A stretch of DNA of 64,000 nucleotides from Microcaldota archaeon (GTDB taxonomy: Archaea; Micrarchaeota; Micrarchaeia; Micrarchaeales; Micrarchaeaceae), in the NCBI GenBank assembly GCA_021798935.1, contig JAJZBL010000004.1:26872-90871 (forward strand), read 5' to 3'. Made by a program: the position numbers and the translations under genes. Under the pieces are notes generated by a model. The model was not told the origin of the DNA. It made no database searches and worked only from the letters and a program-made list of their open reading frames with translations. Below are positions 17,039 through 25,091 of the stretch, piece after piece; position 1 is the first letter of the stretch, and every line of letters starts with the position of its first letter.

Positions 17039-18064
17039 ATGGATTCGAAAAAAGAGCAGAAAAATCCAGATGAAAAAGAAGCTATTCCTGAAAATCCTTT
17101 TGCAAATGGGGAGATAAGAACTGATTATAGGACAGGATTAAAATCAGTCTTCGCACTTTCTAGAAAAGACAGGCCTATGGATTATTTGGCAAAAGAAGTA
17201 ATAGATGATAAAGGGAAGAAGTATTGCCCATTCGAGCCTGAAAAATATGATTTGAATAAGACATTTTTTGAGATAGGGAATCCTTGGAGAGTAAGAGTAA
17301 TATATAACAAGTACCCCGTATTTGAATACGATGCTCCTTACGCACATGAAAATTGGGATATATTTGAAAGGTATACAAATTACGGATTCAGTTTTGTCAT
17401 AATAGATTCAAGAGAGCATAAGCTTAGGTTTGAGCAATTTTTGGATGGACAGATCAACGATTTGGCAGAGGCAATATTAGAGACTGAGAATAGTATATAC
17501 AACCATGATGGAATCGACTTTGTTTACCTTAACAAGAACTTTGGAAGAAAAAGTGGTGGCACTCTGTCGCATTCACACTGGCAGACCCTTGGCTATTTTG
17601 ATATGCCTAAGATAGTCAGAGCAAGGCTTAAAAAAGTATTAGAATTCAAAGGTAAGCATGGATCCTGCCTTATGGAATATGCAGCTAAGAAAGAGGAGGA
17701 AAGGAAATTGCTTGAAAATGAAACTTTAATTGCGTTTGCACCTTTCGCACAACTCTATACAGGGGAATCTGTAATAATGCCAAAAAGGCATGTGAGCAGG
17801 ATAAGTGAATTAAGCAGGGAAGAGTTATTAGAATTGCTAAAAGCTTGCAAAAGGATAATTAATGCAAACAACAAGTATTTTGGAGTTCATTCCTATAATA
17901 TACTTGGATACAGTTTGAAGAAAGAAAAAGAATTTCATTCATACTTAGAGATAATTCCAAGAGTCTCTGACATAGGGCCTACACAGATGGTGGGATACTA
18001 TGGAAGCAATATAATGCCAGAGGATTATTCAAGAAGTATACGGGACATATTGAGCAAAAGCTGA
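17039..18064 (+). CDS. GalT-like HIT-superfamily nucleotidyltransferase
   Basis: A 341-residue protein with a two-half HIT layout. The N-terminal half contains a YCPFEPEK stretch like the CPFC start of galactose-1-phosphate uridylyltransferase, and the active-site region GGTLSHSHWQTLGY, where HSHWQ stands for the usual HPHGQ and the second His would form the nucleotidyl intermediate. The C-terminal half ends in EFHSYLEIIPR, matching the second HIT half. The family swaps UMP or AMP between sugar phosphates or cleaves Ap4A; the Pro-to-Ser and Gly-to-Trp changes mean the substrate cannot be named. ATG at 17039 is preferred, with a TATA-like TTTATATAAT about 20 bases before and no Shine-Dalgarno. 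Confidence 0.75.
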   Translation: MDSKKEQKNPDEKEAIPENPFANGEIRTDYRTGLKSVFALSRKDRPMDYLAKEVIDDKGKKYCPFEPEKYDLNKTFFEIGNPWRVRVIYNKYPVFEYDAPYAHENWDIFERYTNYGFSFVIIDSREHKLRFEQFLDGQINDLAEAILETENSIYNHDGIDFVYLNKNFGRKSGGTLSHSHWQTLGYFDMPKIVRARLKKVLEFKGKHGSCLMEYAAKKEEERKLLENETLIAFAPFAQLYTGESVIMPKRHVSRISELSREELLELLKACKRIINANNKYFGVHSYNILGYSLKKEKEFHSYLEIIPRVSDIGPTQMVGYYGSNIMPEDYSRSIRDILSKS

Positions 18065-18103
18065 TCGCAACTGCAAACTTGGAATTATCTTAAAAGCTTA
18101 TTT

Positions 18104-18328
18104 TTATTTTGATGCTTTTCTTTTGAAAATATATGCTATAGCACTTGTTACCCAAGCGATTACCAATCCAACTCCAATGCCCCTAAGATACATGCTTCCT
18201 TTGGCATACCCCAATAGGATGAATATTGCACTTAGGACCAGCTCAAACAATATTAGCACTGTGCTTAAGTGCTCTAGCAACCTCTTTCTCCATTCCGGCA
18301 GTATAATACTTTCCATTTTGGCACTCAT
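18104..18328 (-). CDS. Small two-helix membrane protein
   Basis: The track reading begins at 18391, but the region 18349-18391 belongs to an upstream micro-ORF, so ATG at 18328 (MSAKMESIILPEWRK) or 18316 is a better start. The product is about 74 residues: a short basic amphipathic start, two membrane helices (STVLILFELVLSAIFILLGY and GVGLVIAWVTSAIAYIF) separated by a Gly/Arg turn, and a basic KRKASK end that should be cytoplasmic. No family is recognised. It is probably translated from the same transcript as the micro-ORF. Confidence 0.5.
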   Translation of the reverse strand: MSAKMESIILPEWRKRLLEHLSTVLILFELVLSAIFILLGYAKGSMYLRGIGVGLVIAWVTSAIAYIFKRKASK

Positions 18329-18348
18329 AGATTCGGCCTTTTGAAAGG

Positions 18349-18501
18349 TCACTTCTGAAAAACGCTCTTTGCATGCTTCCATACATCCCATGCAACAGCA
18401 AAAGTCACTATCTTATTTTCGGGGCCTTTAGTTGCATCTTCGACAGTTATGTCGTACTTGCTCTTCATGTAGTCCAAAAACTCCTTATCATATTCAACCA
18501 T
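18349..18501 (-). CDS. 50-residue micro-protein, not in the ORF track
   Basis: ATG at 18501 opens a 50-codon frame ending in TGA at 18349. The product begins MVEYDKEFLDYMKSKYDI and ends AWDVWKHAKSVFQK; it looks like a compact helix-strand-helix unit with a Trp-rich C-terminal helix, unlike a random translation of AT-rich DNA. It sits directly upstream of the two-helix membrane protein, with about 20 bases between stop and the preferred ATG. I do not recognise a family. Supported by composition and arrangement only. Confidence 0.45.
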   Translation of the reverse strand: MVEYDKEFLDYMKSKYDITVEDATKGPENKIVTFAVAWDVWKHAKSVFQK

Positions 18502-18599
18502 AAAACAACTAATAATACATAGGGCGAATATAGTTTAAATACTTAACTTCTAGGGCAAAAATTCTCATATATCATATTTTGGCCGGAGCAAACGTTGAA

Positions 18600-19574
18600 C
18601 TATGCATCTTCAGGTTTTAGGGCTGGAGCGTTTGAATAGTTCTTTACTGCAAGTTTTATTCCACGCCAATATGCAACTAATCCAATTATGCACACAACCA
18701 GTATCACAAGGAAGAAACCTATTCCAAGGTTATGAAGGTTATGTACCTTTATGCCTGTATGTATAGCTATACCCATAAGCTGTGGGAACATCAGTATCAA
18801 GATACCACCTACAACGAATGCAATTCCACCGTAATATAATACGCTTTTGCTTATGTATTTTGAAACAAATGCAATTCCCTCCTTTGAAAGATTTTTCTTT
18901 TTAGTGAGAAAAGTGCCAAAGAATGCTCCAAATATTATCTGCATTGTCATAGTCCCTATTCCAAACAAAAATCCCGGAACCCAACCTAACCAAGGGCTTG
19001 GCATTGCACTTACCATTACAGTATAAAGTATTAAAGCAAATGCACCGAACCCGAATCCTGCGATAAGCCCATGCACAAATGCAAGCTTCAATGGGACTTC
19101 CTTAAGTTTTGGCACTGCATCTTTGCTATTTAAAGGGTTGATTTTGTGCTCGAATTCAAGCTCCTGGTCCTTGCTGTTTTTCTTGTGTACGCCGAAAAGC
19201 TGTCCCAATTTCTCTTCGATTAAGTGCCAATGAAAATATTTTCCACTTTTAGCTATATAAAATCCTGCTGCAGCCATTGCAATGCCTACTGCAATATAAG
19301 TTACCCCAAATGCAACGCTTGTAGTAAATATTGCTATCATCGCAAAATATGCCAACTCAGATATGACCGAACGCTGCAATGTAAAACCGCTTGAAAATAT
19401 GAACCCTGCTTTCATGCCCTTCCTTGTGCTATAACTACCCACAGCATATGAGAAGGTTATTGGCCAAGTGTGCTCATCAGGTGTTATTCCATGTACTATA
19501 CCTAATAGATAAGACAATATCAAGGCTTCTATAAATGTGACATCTGTTGGATTGAAAAGGTTCAAGCTTAACAC
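18600..19574 (-). CDS. NicO/UreH-like membrane protein, putative metal transporter
   Basis: A 324-residue membrane protein with about eight helices. Helix 1 carries LLGIVHGITPDEHTWP, comparable with the His-Asp-His signature of nickel/cobalt permeases and NicO/UreH relatives, and a later helix repeats an HG motif (FVHGLIAGFGFGAFAL). A His-rich loop (KYFHWHLIEEK) and a cytoplasmic charged loop follow the third or fourth helix. GTG at 19574 (VLSLNLFNP) is the likely start, since AGGTGTAG lies four bases before it. It follows a DtxR-family metal regulator closely (24 bases from this start), so transport of Ni, Co, Mn or Fe is inferred. The ion and direction are not determinable. Confidence 0.55.
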   Translation of the reverse strand: MLSLNLFNPTDVTFIEALILSYLLGIVHGITPDEHTWPITFSYAVGSYSTRKGMKAGFIFSSGFTLQRSVISELAYFAMIAIFTTSVAFGVTYIAVGIAMAAAGFYIAKSGKYFHWHLIEEKLGQLFGVHKKNSKDQELEFEHKINPLNSKDAVPKLKEVPLKLAFVHGLIAGFGFGAFALILYTVMVSAMPSPWLGWVPGFLFGIGTMTMQIIFGAFFGTFLTKKKNLSKEGIAFVSKYISKSVLYYGGIAFVVGGILILMFPQLMGIAIHTGIKVHNLHNLGIGFFLVILVVCIIGLVAYWRGIKLAVKNYSNAPALKPEDA

Positions 19575-19598
19575 GGTACTACACCTATGCAATTATAT

Positions 19599-19997
19599 CT
19601 AATTTACAATTACCTTCCTGCCATGCTTGGATAACTTTGGATTTCCTATATGGCTGAGCACTTTGCTTGCAGTATTGGGATCTATTAGGTAATCAAATTT
19701 CCTTACCTGTTTGCATGCTTCATCCAAGCTTATACCTGATTCTGTAAGGAGAGCCTCAAAGCACCTATGCGCCTCTATTATCTCCTTGTATACTTTCTTT
19801 CCCTCTTTGGTTACAATTATCATTCCTCCTTTATCTTTTATGAGGTTCTTTTCTGACAGTCTTTTGATTACGTTTAAAGCAGTAGGAGAACGTACGCTGA
19901 GTTTATTTGCTATTTCGCTCAGCCTTATTGGGAATTCCGAGTTTACACTAAGTATAGCTACAAGGCAGTCCCTCTCCCTCTGTGTAAGCTTTTCCAT
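19599..19997 (-). CDS. DtxR-family metal-dependent regulator with altered metal site
   Basis: A 132-residue protein with the DtxR winged helix (LSEIANKLSVRSPTALNVIKRLSEKNLI) and dimerisation domain, but no C-terminal SH3-like domain. By eye alignment with DtxR the His and Glu of one metal site are kept (AHRCFE), while at the second site the usual C...EH is replaced: the segment DEACKQVRKFDYLID aligns Arg, Asp and Tyr with Cys102, Glu105 and His106, and a Cys with His98. It probably senses a metal with a changed ligand set. It is the first gene of an operon with the putative transporter, and its divergent promoter holds an operator-like element. Confidence 0.78.
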   Translation of the reverse strand: MEKLTQRERDCLVAILSVNSEFPIRLSEIANKLSVRSPTALNVIKRLSEKNLIKDKGGMIIVTKEGKKVYKEIIEAHRCFEALLTESGISLDEACKQVRKFDYLIDPNTASKVLSHIGNPKLSKHGRKVIVN

Positions 19998-20031
19998 AAT
20001 AATACATTAAAAGCAAAAGTATAATAATATT

Positions 20032-20057
20032 ACTAATAAAATTAGTATAATACTAAT
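20032..20057. promoter_or_regulatory. Operator-like double inverted repeat between DtxR and methyltransferase genes
   Basis: ACTAAT-AAA-ATTAGT (20032-20046) overlaps ATTAGTAT-A-ATACTAAT (20041-20057), a perfect 8-bp inverted repeat, so three half-sites are present in 26 bases. The element lies in the 78-base gap between the divergent DtxR regulator and the methyltransferase. DtxR-family operators are commonly 15-20 bp AT-rich palindromes of this kind, so it is the natural binding site for the neighbouring regulator and would control both directions. Confidence 0.55.
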
Positions 20058-20075
20058 TGTTAGATAGGTGAAAAC

Positions 20076-20618
20076 ATGGCAGAGAACAACCACAATTTCC
20101 ATAACTTCCATTATTTTCATCAGGTAAGCGAAGAATTTGTGAAGGCAATCGATGATAATAGGGAATATTTTAAGGCAGATACTGCAGTAGACCTTGGTGC
20201 AGGAGGAGGCTCATTTTCTAAGATAATTAGCAAGTATGCAAAAAAACTTTACAGTGCTGATGTATCAGATGAAGCTATCAAAACTATGAAAGATAATCTA
20301 TTGGATTTCAAAAACATAGAGATAATTAAGGTAGGAGATGACCGCTTGCCGTTTGATGATTCAAGCGTTGACTTGGTATTTGCAGCTAACTCCTTCCACG
20401 ATCTGCCAAAAGGCTATGAGAAGGAGATAAGTAGAGTTCTTAAGGAAGGTGGCAGATTCATAGACTTAGATTGGAAAAAGGAATCTACAGAATTCGGTCC
20501 TCCATTAAGCATAAGATTATCAGAAGAGGATGTAAAAAGGAAATTTGAGGCATACTCTTTCAAGGAAGTGAAACGCATCGACTTAAGCACACATTATATG
20601 CTAATACTAGTGGCATAA
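20076..20618 (+). CDS. Class I SAM-dependent methyltransferase with His-rich N-terminus
   Basis: A 180-residue Rossmann methyltransferase: motif I VDLGAGGGSFSKII, an acidic residue at the end of strand 2 (YSADVSDEA), motif II-like DDRLPFDDSSVDLVFAANSFHDL and the post-motif region LKEGGRFIDLDWKK. It resembles UbiE/COQ5-type small-molecule methyltransferases. The first 16 residues are unusually rich in His and Asn (NNHNFHNFHYFHQ), which could bind metal, and the gene shares a divergent promoter with a metal-responsive DtxR regulator. Substrate unknown; methylation of a metal(loid) compound is only a speculation from context. AGGTGAAAAC precedes the ATG. Confidence 0.8.
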   Translation: MAENNHNFHNFHYFHQVSEEFVKAIDDNREYFKADTAVDLGAGGGSFSKIISKYAKKLYSADVSDEAIKTMKDNLLDFKNIEIIKVGDDRLPFDDSSVDLVFAANSFHDLPKGYEKEISRVLKEGGRFIDLDWKKESTEFGPPLSIRLSEEDVKRKFEAYSFKEVKRIDLSTHYMLILVA

Positions 20619-20659
20619 CCATAACTGTAGACTGTGTAAACTTGCCAACTGTTGAGGTT

Positions 20660-20700
20660 ACTACTTTGCCAGATAAAGTAGTTTGATCTTTTTATTTTTT
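20660..20700 (+). terminator. Stem-loop with T-rich tail after the methyltransferase gene
   Basis: ACTACTTT (20660-20667) and AAAGTAGT (20675-20682) form a perfect 8-bp stem with a 7-base loop, followed by TTGATCTTTTTATTTTTTATT. It stands about 40 bases after the methyltransferase stop, in the right place for a terminator. Archaea mostly terminate on T-runs, with which the tail agrees. Confidence 0.6.
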
Positions 20701-20784
20701 ATTATAAAAAGCAGTTCTTGAACTTAGTCTCATTCTACCCATTTAAATATTTTGGCATCCCTATATTGAATGTATGGTGCTCTG

Positions 20785-21708
20785 ATGTTTGACTACGAAT
20801 ATTGGGGAAATAACATATTGCCAATAGATGACAATATGGCTATAGAAGAATATTTGCTTGAAGAATCTGCAAAGAAAAATGTTGCGACTGTGCGTTTCTG
20901 GAATGTAAATAAGGATTCTGTAGTTATAGGCTATGGAGAATCCACAAGCAACATAAAGAAAATTGATTCGAGTTTTGATTTCACAAGGCGGATAACTGGA
21001 GGTTCTCATGTACAATTTGACAAAAACTGCCTTGCTTATACATTTACAGCACCCAGAGATGGAAGCTTTAGGCATTTTGATGACATGCGCAAATATTATG
21101 CTGAAAAGATAGTTGATGCCCTTTCGGATCTTGGCATAGACGATATTGTTGCAGATAACAAAGCCTCCACAATAAATGTAGATGGGAAAGTCATAGCAAG
21201 CCATGCAATGTTCTGGGGGGTAAACAGTGCACTTATACATGGATTGATGCTGATAGACCACTATGATGTTGACAAATTATACGAAAGGATGATATTGAAG
21301 GATAGGAAGATAGGCAGGAACATTTATAGGGAGTACGATGCTCTGAAGACTGCTCCTGCAGCAAAAGATCTTTTGTTTACAGATAAAACAGATATACCAA
21401 AGGATAAAAAAGTAGATTATATCAAAGAAAAGATAACCTATAAGATACTTGAAAAGATTACAAATGGAAAGTATAAGAAAAGAGGTGTGGATAGCAGTGT
21501 GATTGATGACTCAAGGCGACTTGTATCTTCGACGCATATAGGCACTCCTTGGATAAGCAAGCGTGCACCTCCATATACAAGAGATCTTGTAGAATCTATA
21601 CCTGGAGAGGAACTAGCAGGAAAGCTCAAAAAGGATTTAGGCTACTGTATGTATATAGAAGTTCCTGACAAAGATTTTTCAAAAATGGTAGAGCCTTCAG
21701 ATAGCTGA
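20785..21708 (+). CDS. lplA: Lipoate-protein ligase A-like protein
   Basis: A protein of 307 residues related to biotin/lipoate ligases. Visible motifs are RRITGGSHVQFDKNCLAYTF (the RRxTGG lipoyl-adenylate loop), and INVDGKVIASHAM, with the Lys used for catalysis, followed by ALIHGLMLID. The enzyme attaches lipoate to the lipoyl domain of E2, and this genome segment has an E2 at 58 kb as a ready substrate. Archaeal LplA often needs a separate small LplB domain; here the chain runs about 60 residues beyond the core, so the accessory part may be fused, although I see no clear match. ATG at 20785 follows GGTGCTCTG. The expected length is near 250-340. Confidence 0.75.
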   Translation: MFDYEYWGNNILPIDDNMAIEEYLLEESAKKNVATVRFWNVNKDSVVIGYGESTSNIKKIDSSFDFTRRITGGSHVQFDKNCLAYTFTAPRDGSFRHFDDMRKYYAEKIVDALSDLGIDDIVADNKASTINVDGKVIASHAMFWGVNSALIHGLMLIDHYDVDKLYERMILKDRKIGRNIYREYDALKTAPAAKDLLFTDKTDIPKDKKVDYIKEKITYKILEKITNGKYKKRGVDSSVIDDSRRLVSSTHIGTPWISKRAPPYTRDLVESIPGEELAGKLKKDLGYCMYIEVPDKDFSKMVEPSDS

Positions 21709-21776
21709 TGCCTATTGCATTTTGGTTTGCAAAGGCAAACATTTAAAATTATATAAAATAGAAATTTATAGATTTG

Positions 21777-22208
21777 ATGGCAAAAAATGCTAATGGAAAA
21801 TTCGTCCTTAAAGCACTTCTTTTAACTGAAAACAACGGTAAAATATTGGTACAATTTGTAAGGAGGGGCAAAAAAGGCAATCTATACAGGCCCCTTGGAG
21901 GACATGTTGAATTTGGGGAGAGAAGCGAAAGCACCATAAAAAGAGAGATTAAAGAGGAGGTTAACTCTTCAATAAAAGGCTTGGAGTTATTGGGAGTCAT
22001 AGAAAACATATACAGATCAGAAACAAGGCTTCATCATGAGATAGATTTTATATATAAAGGCAATCTTTCAAATGAAAATTTATTTGAAAATGAGATATTT
22101 GACAGAGATGAAGATGGAAGAAAGGAAAAAGCTTATTGGATAGCGAAGAGCATGTTCAAGGAAGAAAAAATCAAGATTGTGCCCAGAGGCATATTAAAAT
22201 ATCTGTGA
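21777..22208 (+). CDS. Nudix hydrolase
   Basis: A 143-residue Nudix protein. The box GGHVEFGERSESTIKREIKEE fits the GX5EX7REUXEE signature exactly, so it hydrolyses a nucleoside diphosphate linked to another group with a divalent metal. The upstream strand RGKKGNLYRPLGGHVEFGE is typical of housekeeping-type members that cleave dNTPs, ADP-ribose or sugar nucleotides; the specificity cannot be told. ATG at 21777 is chosen over the TTG at 21774. It is convergent with the HAM1 hydrolase, and both could act in nucleotide-pool cleaning. Confidence 0.9.
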   Translation: MAKNANGKFVLKALLLTENNGKILVQFVRRGKKGNLYRPLGGHVEFGERSESTIKREIKEEVNSSIKGLELLGVIENIYRSETRLHHEIDFIYKGNLSNENLFENEIFDRDEDGRKEKAYWIAKSMFKEEKIKIVPRGILKYL

Positions 22209-22239
22209 TGCATATATTACTACCGCTTTTGAATGATTG

Positions 22240-22800
22240 TTATTTGCCTTTTGATATATCCTCTGCTATTCTTACAAAGTTTTTATTGAAAATCTCTACC
22301 CTTTCTGATACAGGATATTCGGTAAATGTTCGGGTCTCATTCTCAAGCATCATTATCCCACGCCATCCTTCCTTTGGATCTCCTTTAGGTGTATTTGAGA
22401 ACTTTATAGGTACTTTGAAAGAATACTCATAATATCTTCCATCAGGATGGGCATATACTGCATTTATATCAAAGAATCCTGTCCAATCTCCTAATGCGTC
22501 CATTATCTTTATCAATGTTTCCACAGGCATCTTCCGCGTGATATAATTTGCATATGGACCTGGTATATTTTCCCCTAAAGCATTTGCTACCACGCTGTGG
22601 TCTTCACGTATTACATCAACAGAATTTTCTTTTGCTGCTATTAGTGCCGTGTATCTTGCAACCTCCATGCTTGTATCCGCTTGTATCTCAGGATAATCTA
22701 AATCTAGCATCTTAAGTTCTATATCATATTTATCAAATGCACTTTTTGCAGCAAGTATCTTGCTTTTATTCCTTGTTATCAGGTATACAGTTTTTTGCAT
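22240..22800 (-). CDS. HAM1/RdgB-like XTP/dITP pyrophosphatase
   Basis: A 186-residue protein of the ITPase family, which removes deaminated purine triphosphates from the pool. It begins with the family signature TRNKSKILAAKSAF, then EIQADTSMEVARYTA, and VANALGENIPGPYANYI in place of the usual DSGL...PGxxSAR loop; GWRGIMMLENETRTFTEYP comes later. Sequence divergence from bacterial RdgB is considerable and the length is normal. No Shine-Dalgarno is visible before ATG 22800, suggesting a leaderless transcript. A non-canonical nucleotide target is probable but the exact substrate is inferred. Confidence 0.78.
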   Translation of the reverse strand: MQKTVYLITRNKSKILAAKSAFDKYDIELKMLDLDYPEIQADTSMEVARYTALIAAKENSVDVIREDHSVVANALGENIPGPYANYITRKMPVETLIKIMDALGDWTGFFDINAVYAHPDGRYYEYSFKVPIKFSNTPKGDPKEGWRGIMMLENETRTFTEYPVSERVEIFNKNFVRIAEDISKGK

Positions 22801-23045
22801 GATTTATTTTGGAAAGCAAAATTTAAAAAATTAATCAAAAAGGTTTATTTTGGTATAACTGCCGTCGCTTGAAATAAATATTTCAAATCCTTGCAAATAG
22901 TGCAATATCTCCTAAATCTATTGTAAAATTAGTAACTTCATTATAGAATGCATTAATAGGAATATTCCTATAAAGAGTCAAAGTTAAACTAAGGCAATAA
23001 AAACATTTATAAACTTAAATAGCTATATATTATTAAGGCTTTATA

Positions 23046-24638
23046 ATGAGCAAGTTTAACCATATCAATTTGGGTATCATATTAATAGTTATGGGAATTA
23101 TTTTGATATCAGTAATATCTAATTCCACAACTCTTTCCATAGCAAATTCAAGTATAAATTATGGAGGAGAAACTTTGATATCTGCGAATTCCACTAACCC
23201 TGCAAATGTTACTGAAATTGCAGTTAACGGGAAGGTTGTATCGGAATCCCTGATCCATGGAATACAAGATTATTACACATTTTATGGTTTTGGAAATATA
23301 TGTAATCAAACGATAAGTGCGGGTAATTATAAAATAACATCGTTTACTGAATCTCCAAACCAAAGTATCAGCATTTGCTCAAGTTTGCCTTCCTCTCCAA
23401 TTGGAGCAAACACTTCCCCCTTAAATGTGCTAAAGGTTAAAACAAATCTCAATTTGTATGTAAATAAGACCTACAATGCTTCATTGGGAGAAACTTTCTT
23501 CTTCAATTCAAGCAGCAAATTAAATGTATTGCCTGTAGTTATCTCTATAGGCAGCAGAGCTGTAAATACGACTTACTTGAATGCACCTTTAAAAGTAATT
23601 TCTTATCCAAAGTCGTTTAATGTTGATAACACAACTTATAATATAAATGGAACATTAGGTATGGCATTATCTGAAAACGGAAAAGATCTTTATGTAGCAA
23701 ATTATTATAACACAGTATCTGAGATTAATCTTTCCACAGGAAAAGTAATAGATGTATTAAAAGGATTTTATGGCCCTAGCTCAATAGCTATAATAAATAA
23801 TTCTTATGCGTACGTCACAAATTCATATGGCAATAAGGTATCCCTTGTAAATTTAGTTTCGGGATCTATTGTAAAGAATATAACAGGATTTGATTATCCT
23901 ACAGATGTTATTATTGCGCCTGGAAATAAATATGCTTATGTAACCAACCTAATGAATAATACTATAGAAAAAATAGATATAAGTTCGAATAAAGTTGTTG
24001 GAGGAATATCAGGCATATTTAATGGACCATATGACATAGCTTTTTCACCTGAAGGAGATTTGTATGTAACTAACTACAATATTGGTGTGGTTCTAATTGT
24101 CAATGCGACATCAGGAAAGGAGATTTATAGTTTCCCTACTGATTTCAAGTTTCCAGAAGGAATAGCAATAGCCCCCAATAGCCTAATATATGTAGCTAAT
24201 TCCAATTCTAGCAATTCAGATATTGAGATGTATTCTGTACAGTTACTGCCTAATCATTTGAATTTGATGTATGAGCCAAATCCCCAAAGTATACTTATAC
24301 CAAGCAATGGAACTATAATGTATGTTTCAAATAAAAATTCCACTATAAGTGTATTTAACTTAGGAAACTATAGTTACCATACTTTGCTTAAACCTGGCAA
24401 TTATACGATAGAACTTTCTACTTTAGGGAACGCAAATTATACAGCTGCGGAAGCAATTTCACATTTCACAGTTACTGGCAAATTAGTGAATGTTACTAAA
24501 AATGTAACTAACACCACAGTACCAACAACACCACCAAAGCCCTTAAGCATAGAAGATGTTTACATTGCTGTAGCTATAATAATAATTATAATAATAATTG
24601 CAATAATAGCAGTAGCAGCTAAGAAGCGGAATCATTGA
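23046..24638 (+). CDS. Cell-surface beta-propeller (YVTN-type) protein
   Basis: A 530-residue exported protein. An N-terminal membrane helix (GIILIVMGIILISVISN) acts as signal or anchor. Residues about 195-420 hold at least five blades of the YVTN/NHL propeller, recognisable from repeated DLYVANYYNTVSEINL, AYVTNSYGNKVSLVNL and KYAYVTNLMNNTIEKIDI. The chain ends in a membrane helix (VYIAVAIIIIIIIIAIIAVAA) and a KKRNH tail, so it is likely attached by the C-terminus with the propeller outside. Many NxS/NxT sequons suggest heavy N-glycosylation. S-layer or adhesion function is likely by analogy; the ligand is not known. Confidence 0.75.
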   Translation: MSKFNHINLGIILIVMGIILISVISNSTTLSIANSSINYGGETLISANSTNPANVTEIAVNGKVVSESLIHGIQDYYTFYGFGNICNQTISAGNYKITSFTESPNQSISICSSLPSSPIGANTSPLNVLKVKTNLNLYVNKTYNASLGETFFFNSSSKLNVLPVVISIGSRAVNTTYLNAPLKVISYPKSFNVDNTTYNINGTLGMALSENGKDLYVANYYNTVSEINLSTGKVIDVLKGFYGPSSIAIINNSYAYVTNSYGNKVSLVNLVSGSIVKNITGFDYPTDVIIAPGNKYAYVTNLMNNTIEKIDISSNKVVGGISGIFNGPYDIAFSPEGDLYVTNYNIGVVLIVNATSGKEIYSFPTDFKFPEGIAIAPNSLIYVANSNSSNSDIEMYSVQLLPNHLNLMYEPNPQSILIPSNGTIMYVSNKNSTISVFNLGNYSYHTLLKPGNYTIELSTLGNANYTAAEAISHFTVTGKLVNVTKNVTNTTVPTTPPKPLSIEDVYIAVAIIIIIIIIAIIAVAAKKRNH

Positions 24639-24672
24639 TTAATTACTTTTGCAATAATTGAAATTTCTTATT

Positions 24673-25029
24673 TTATTTTTTATTTTGGTATATTTTTTTC
24701 AATATTGCGTATGACAAATAGATCATTGCTCCAAAAATTATAAGTACGACATCAAATATTATACCTATAGCTATTCCTTCCTTAGTATTTTTTATCATCT
24801 TTATCAATAAGTATAAAAATGACCCAAAAAAGATTACAATATAGAAAAACAGTATAGCATTGGCATATTTATAAGGATCTCCAAAATCAATTAAGTTATT
24901 CTCTATATTTATACTTTTAATCTTATGCTTTAGTAAGCCAACTAATTTGCTGATTGCAAATACCTCACTTATTATTAATGAAAATGCAATTAATGGCAAT
25001 AAAATTTCATATAAGGCATTAGAATCCAT
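24673..25029 (-). CDS. Three-helix membrane protein
   Basis: A 118-residue protein with three hydrophobic segments (LLPLIAFSLIISEVFAISKL, AILFFYIVIFFGSFLYLLI and GIIFDVVLIIFGAMIYLSYAI) and a Lys-rich end (KKIYQNKK) on the likely inside. No motif or family is recognised. It is the downstream partner of the 25092 gene on the same strand with a 62-base gap, so it may be on the same transcript. The high A/T and simple hydrophobic composition limit what can be inferred. Confidence 0.5.
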   Translation of the reverse strand: MDSNALYEILLPLIAFSLIISEVFAISKLVGLLKHKIKSINIENNLIDFGDPYKYANAILFFYIVIFFGSFLYLLIKMIKNTKEGIAIGIIFDVVLIIFGAMIYLSYAILKKIYQNKK

Positions 25030-25091
25030 AGAATCACGTAAGTATTGTTTAAAGGAACGAAATAGCTTTCAGATCAGATTGCACAATTTCT

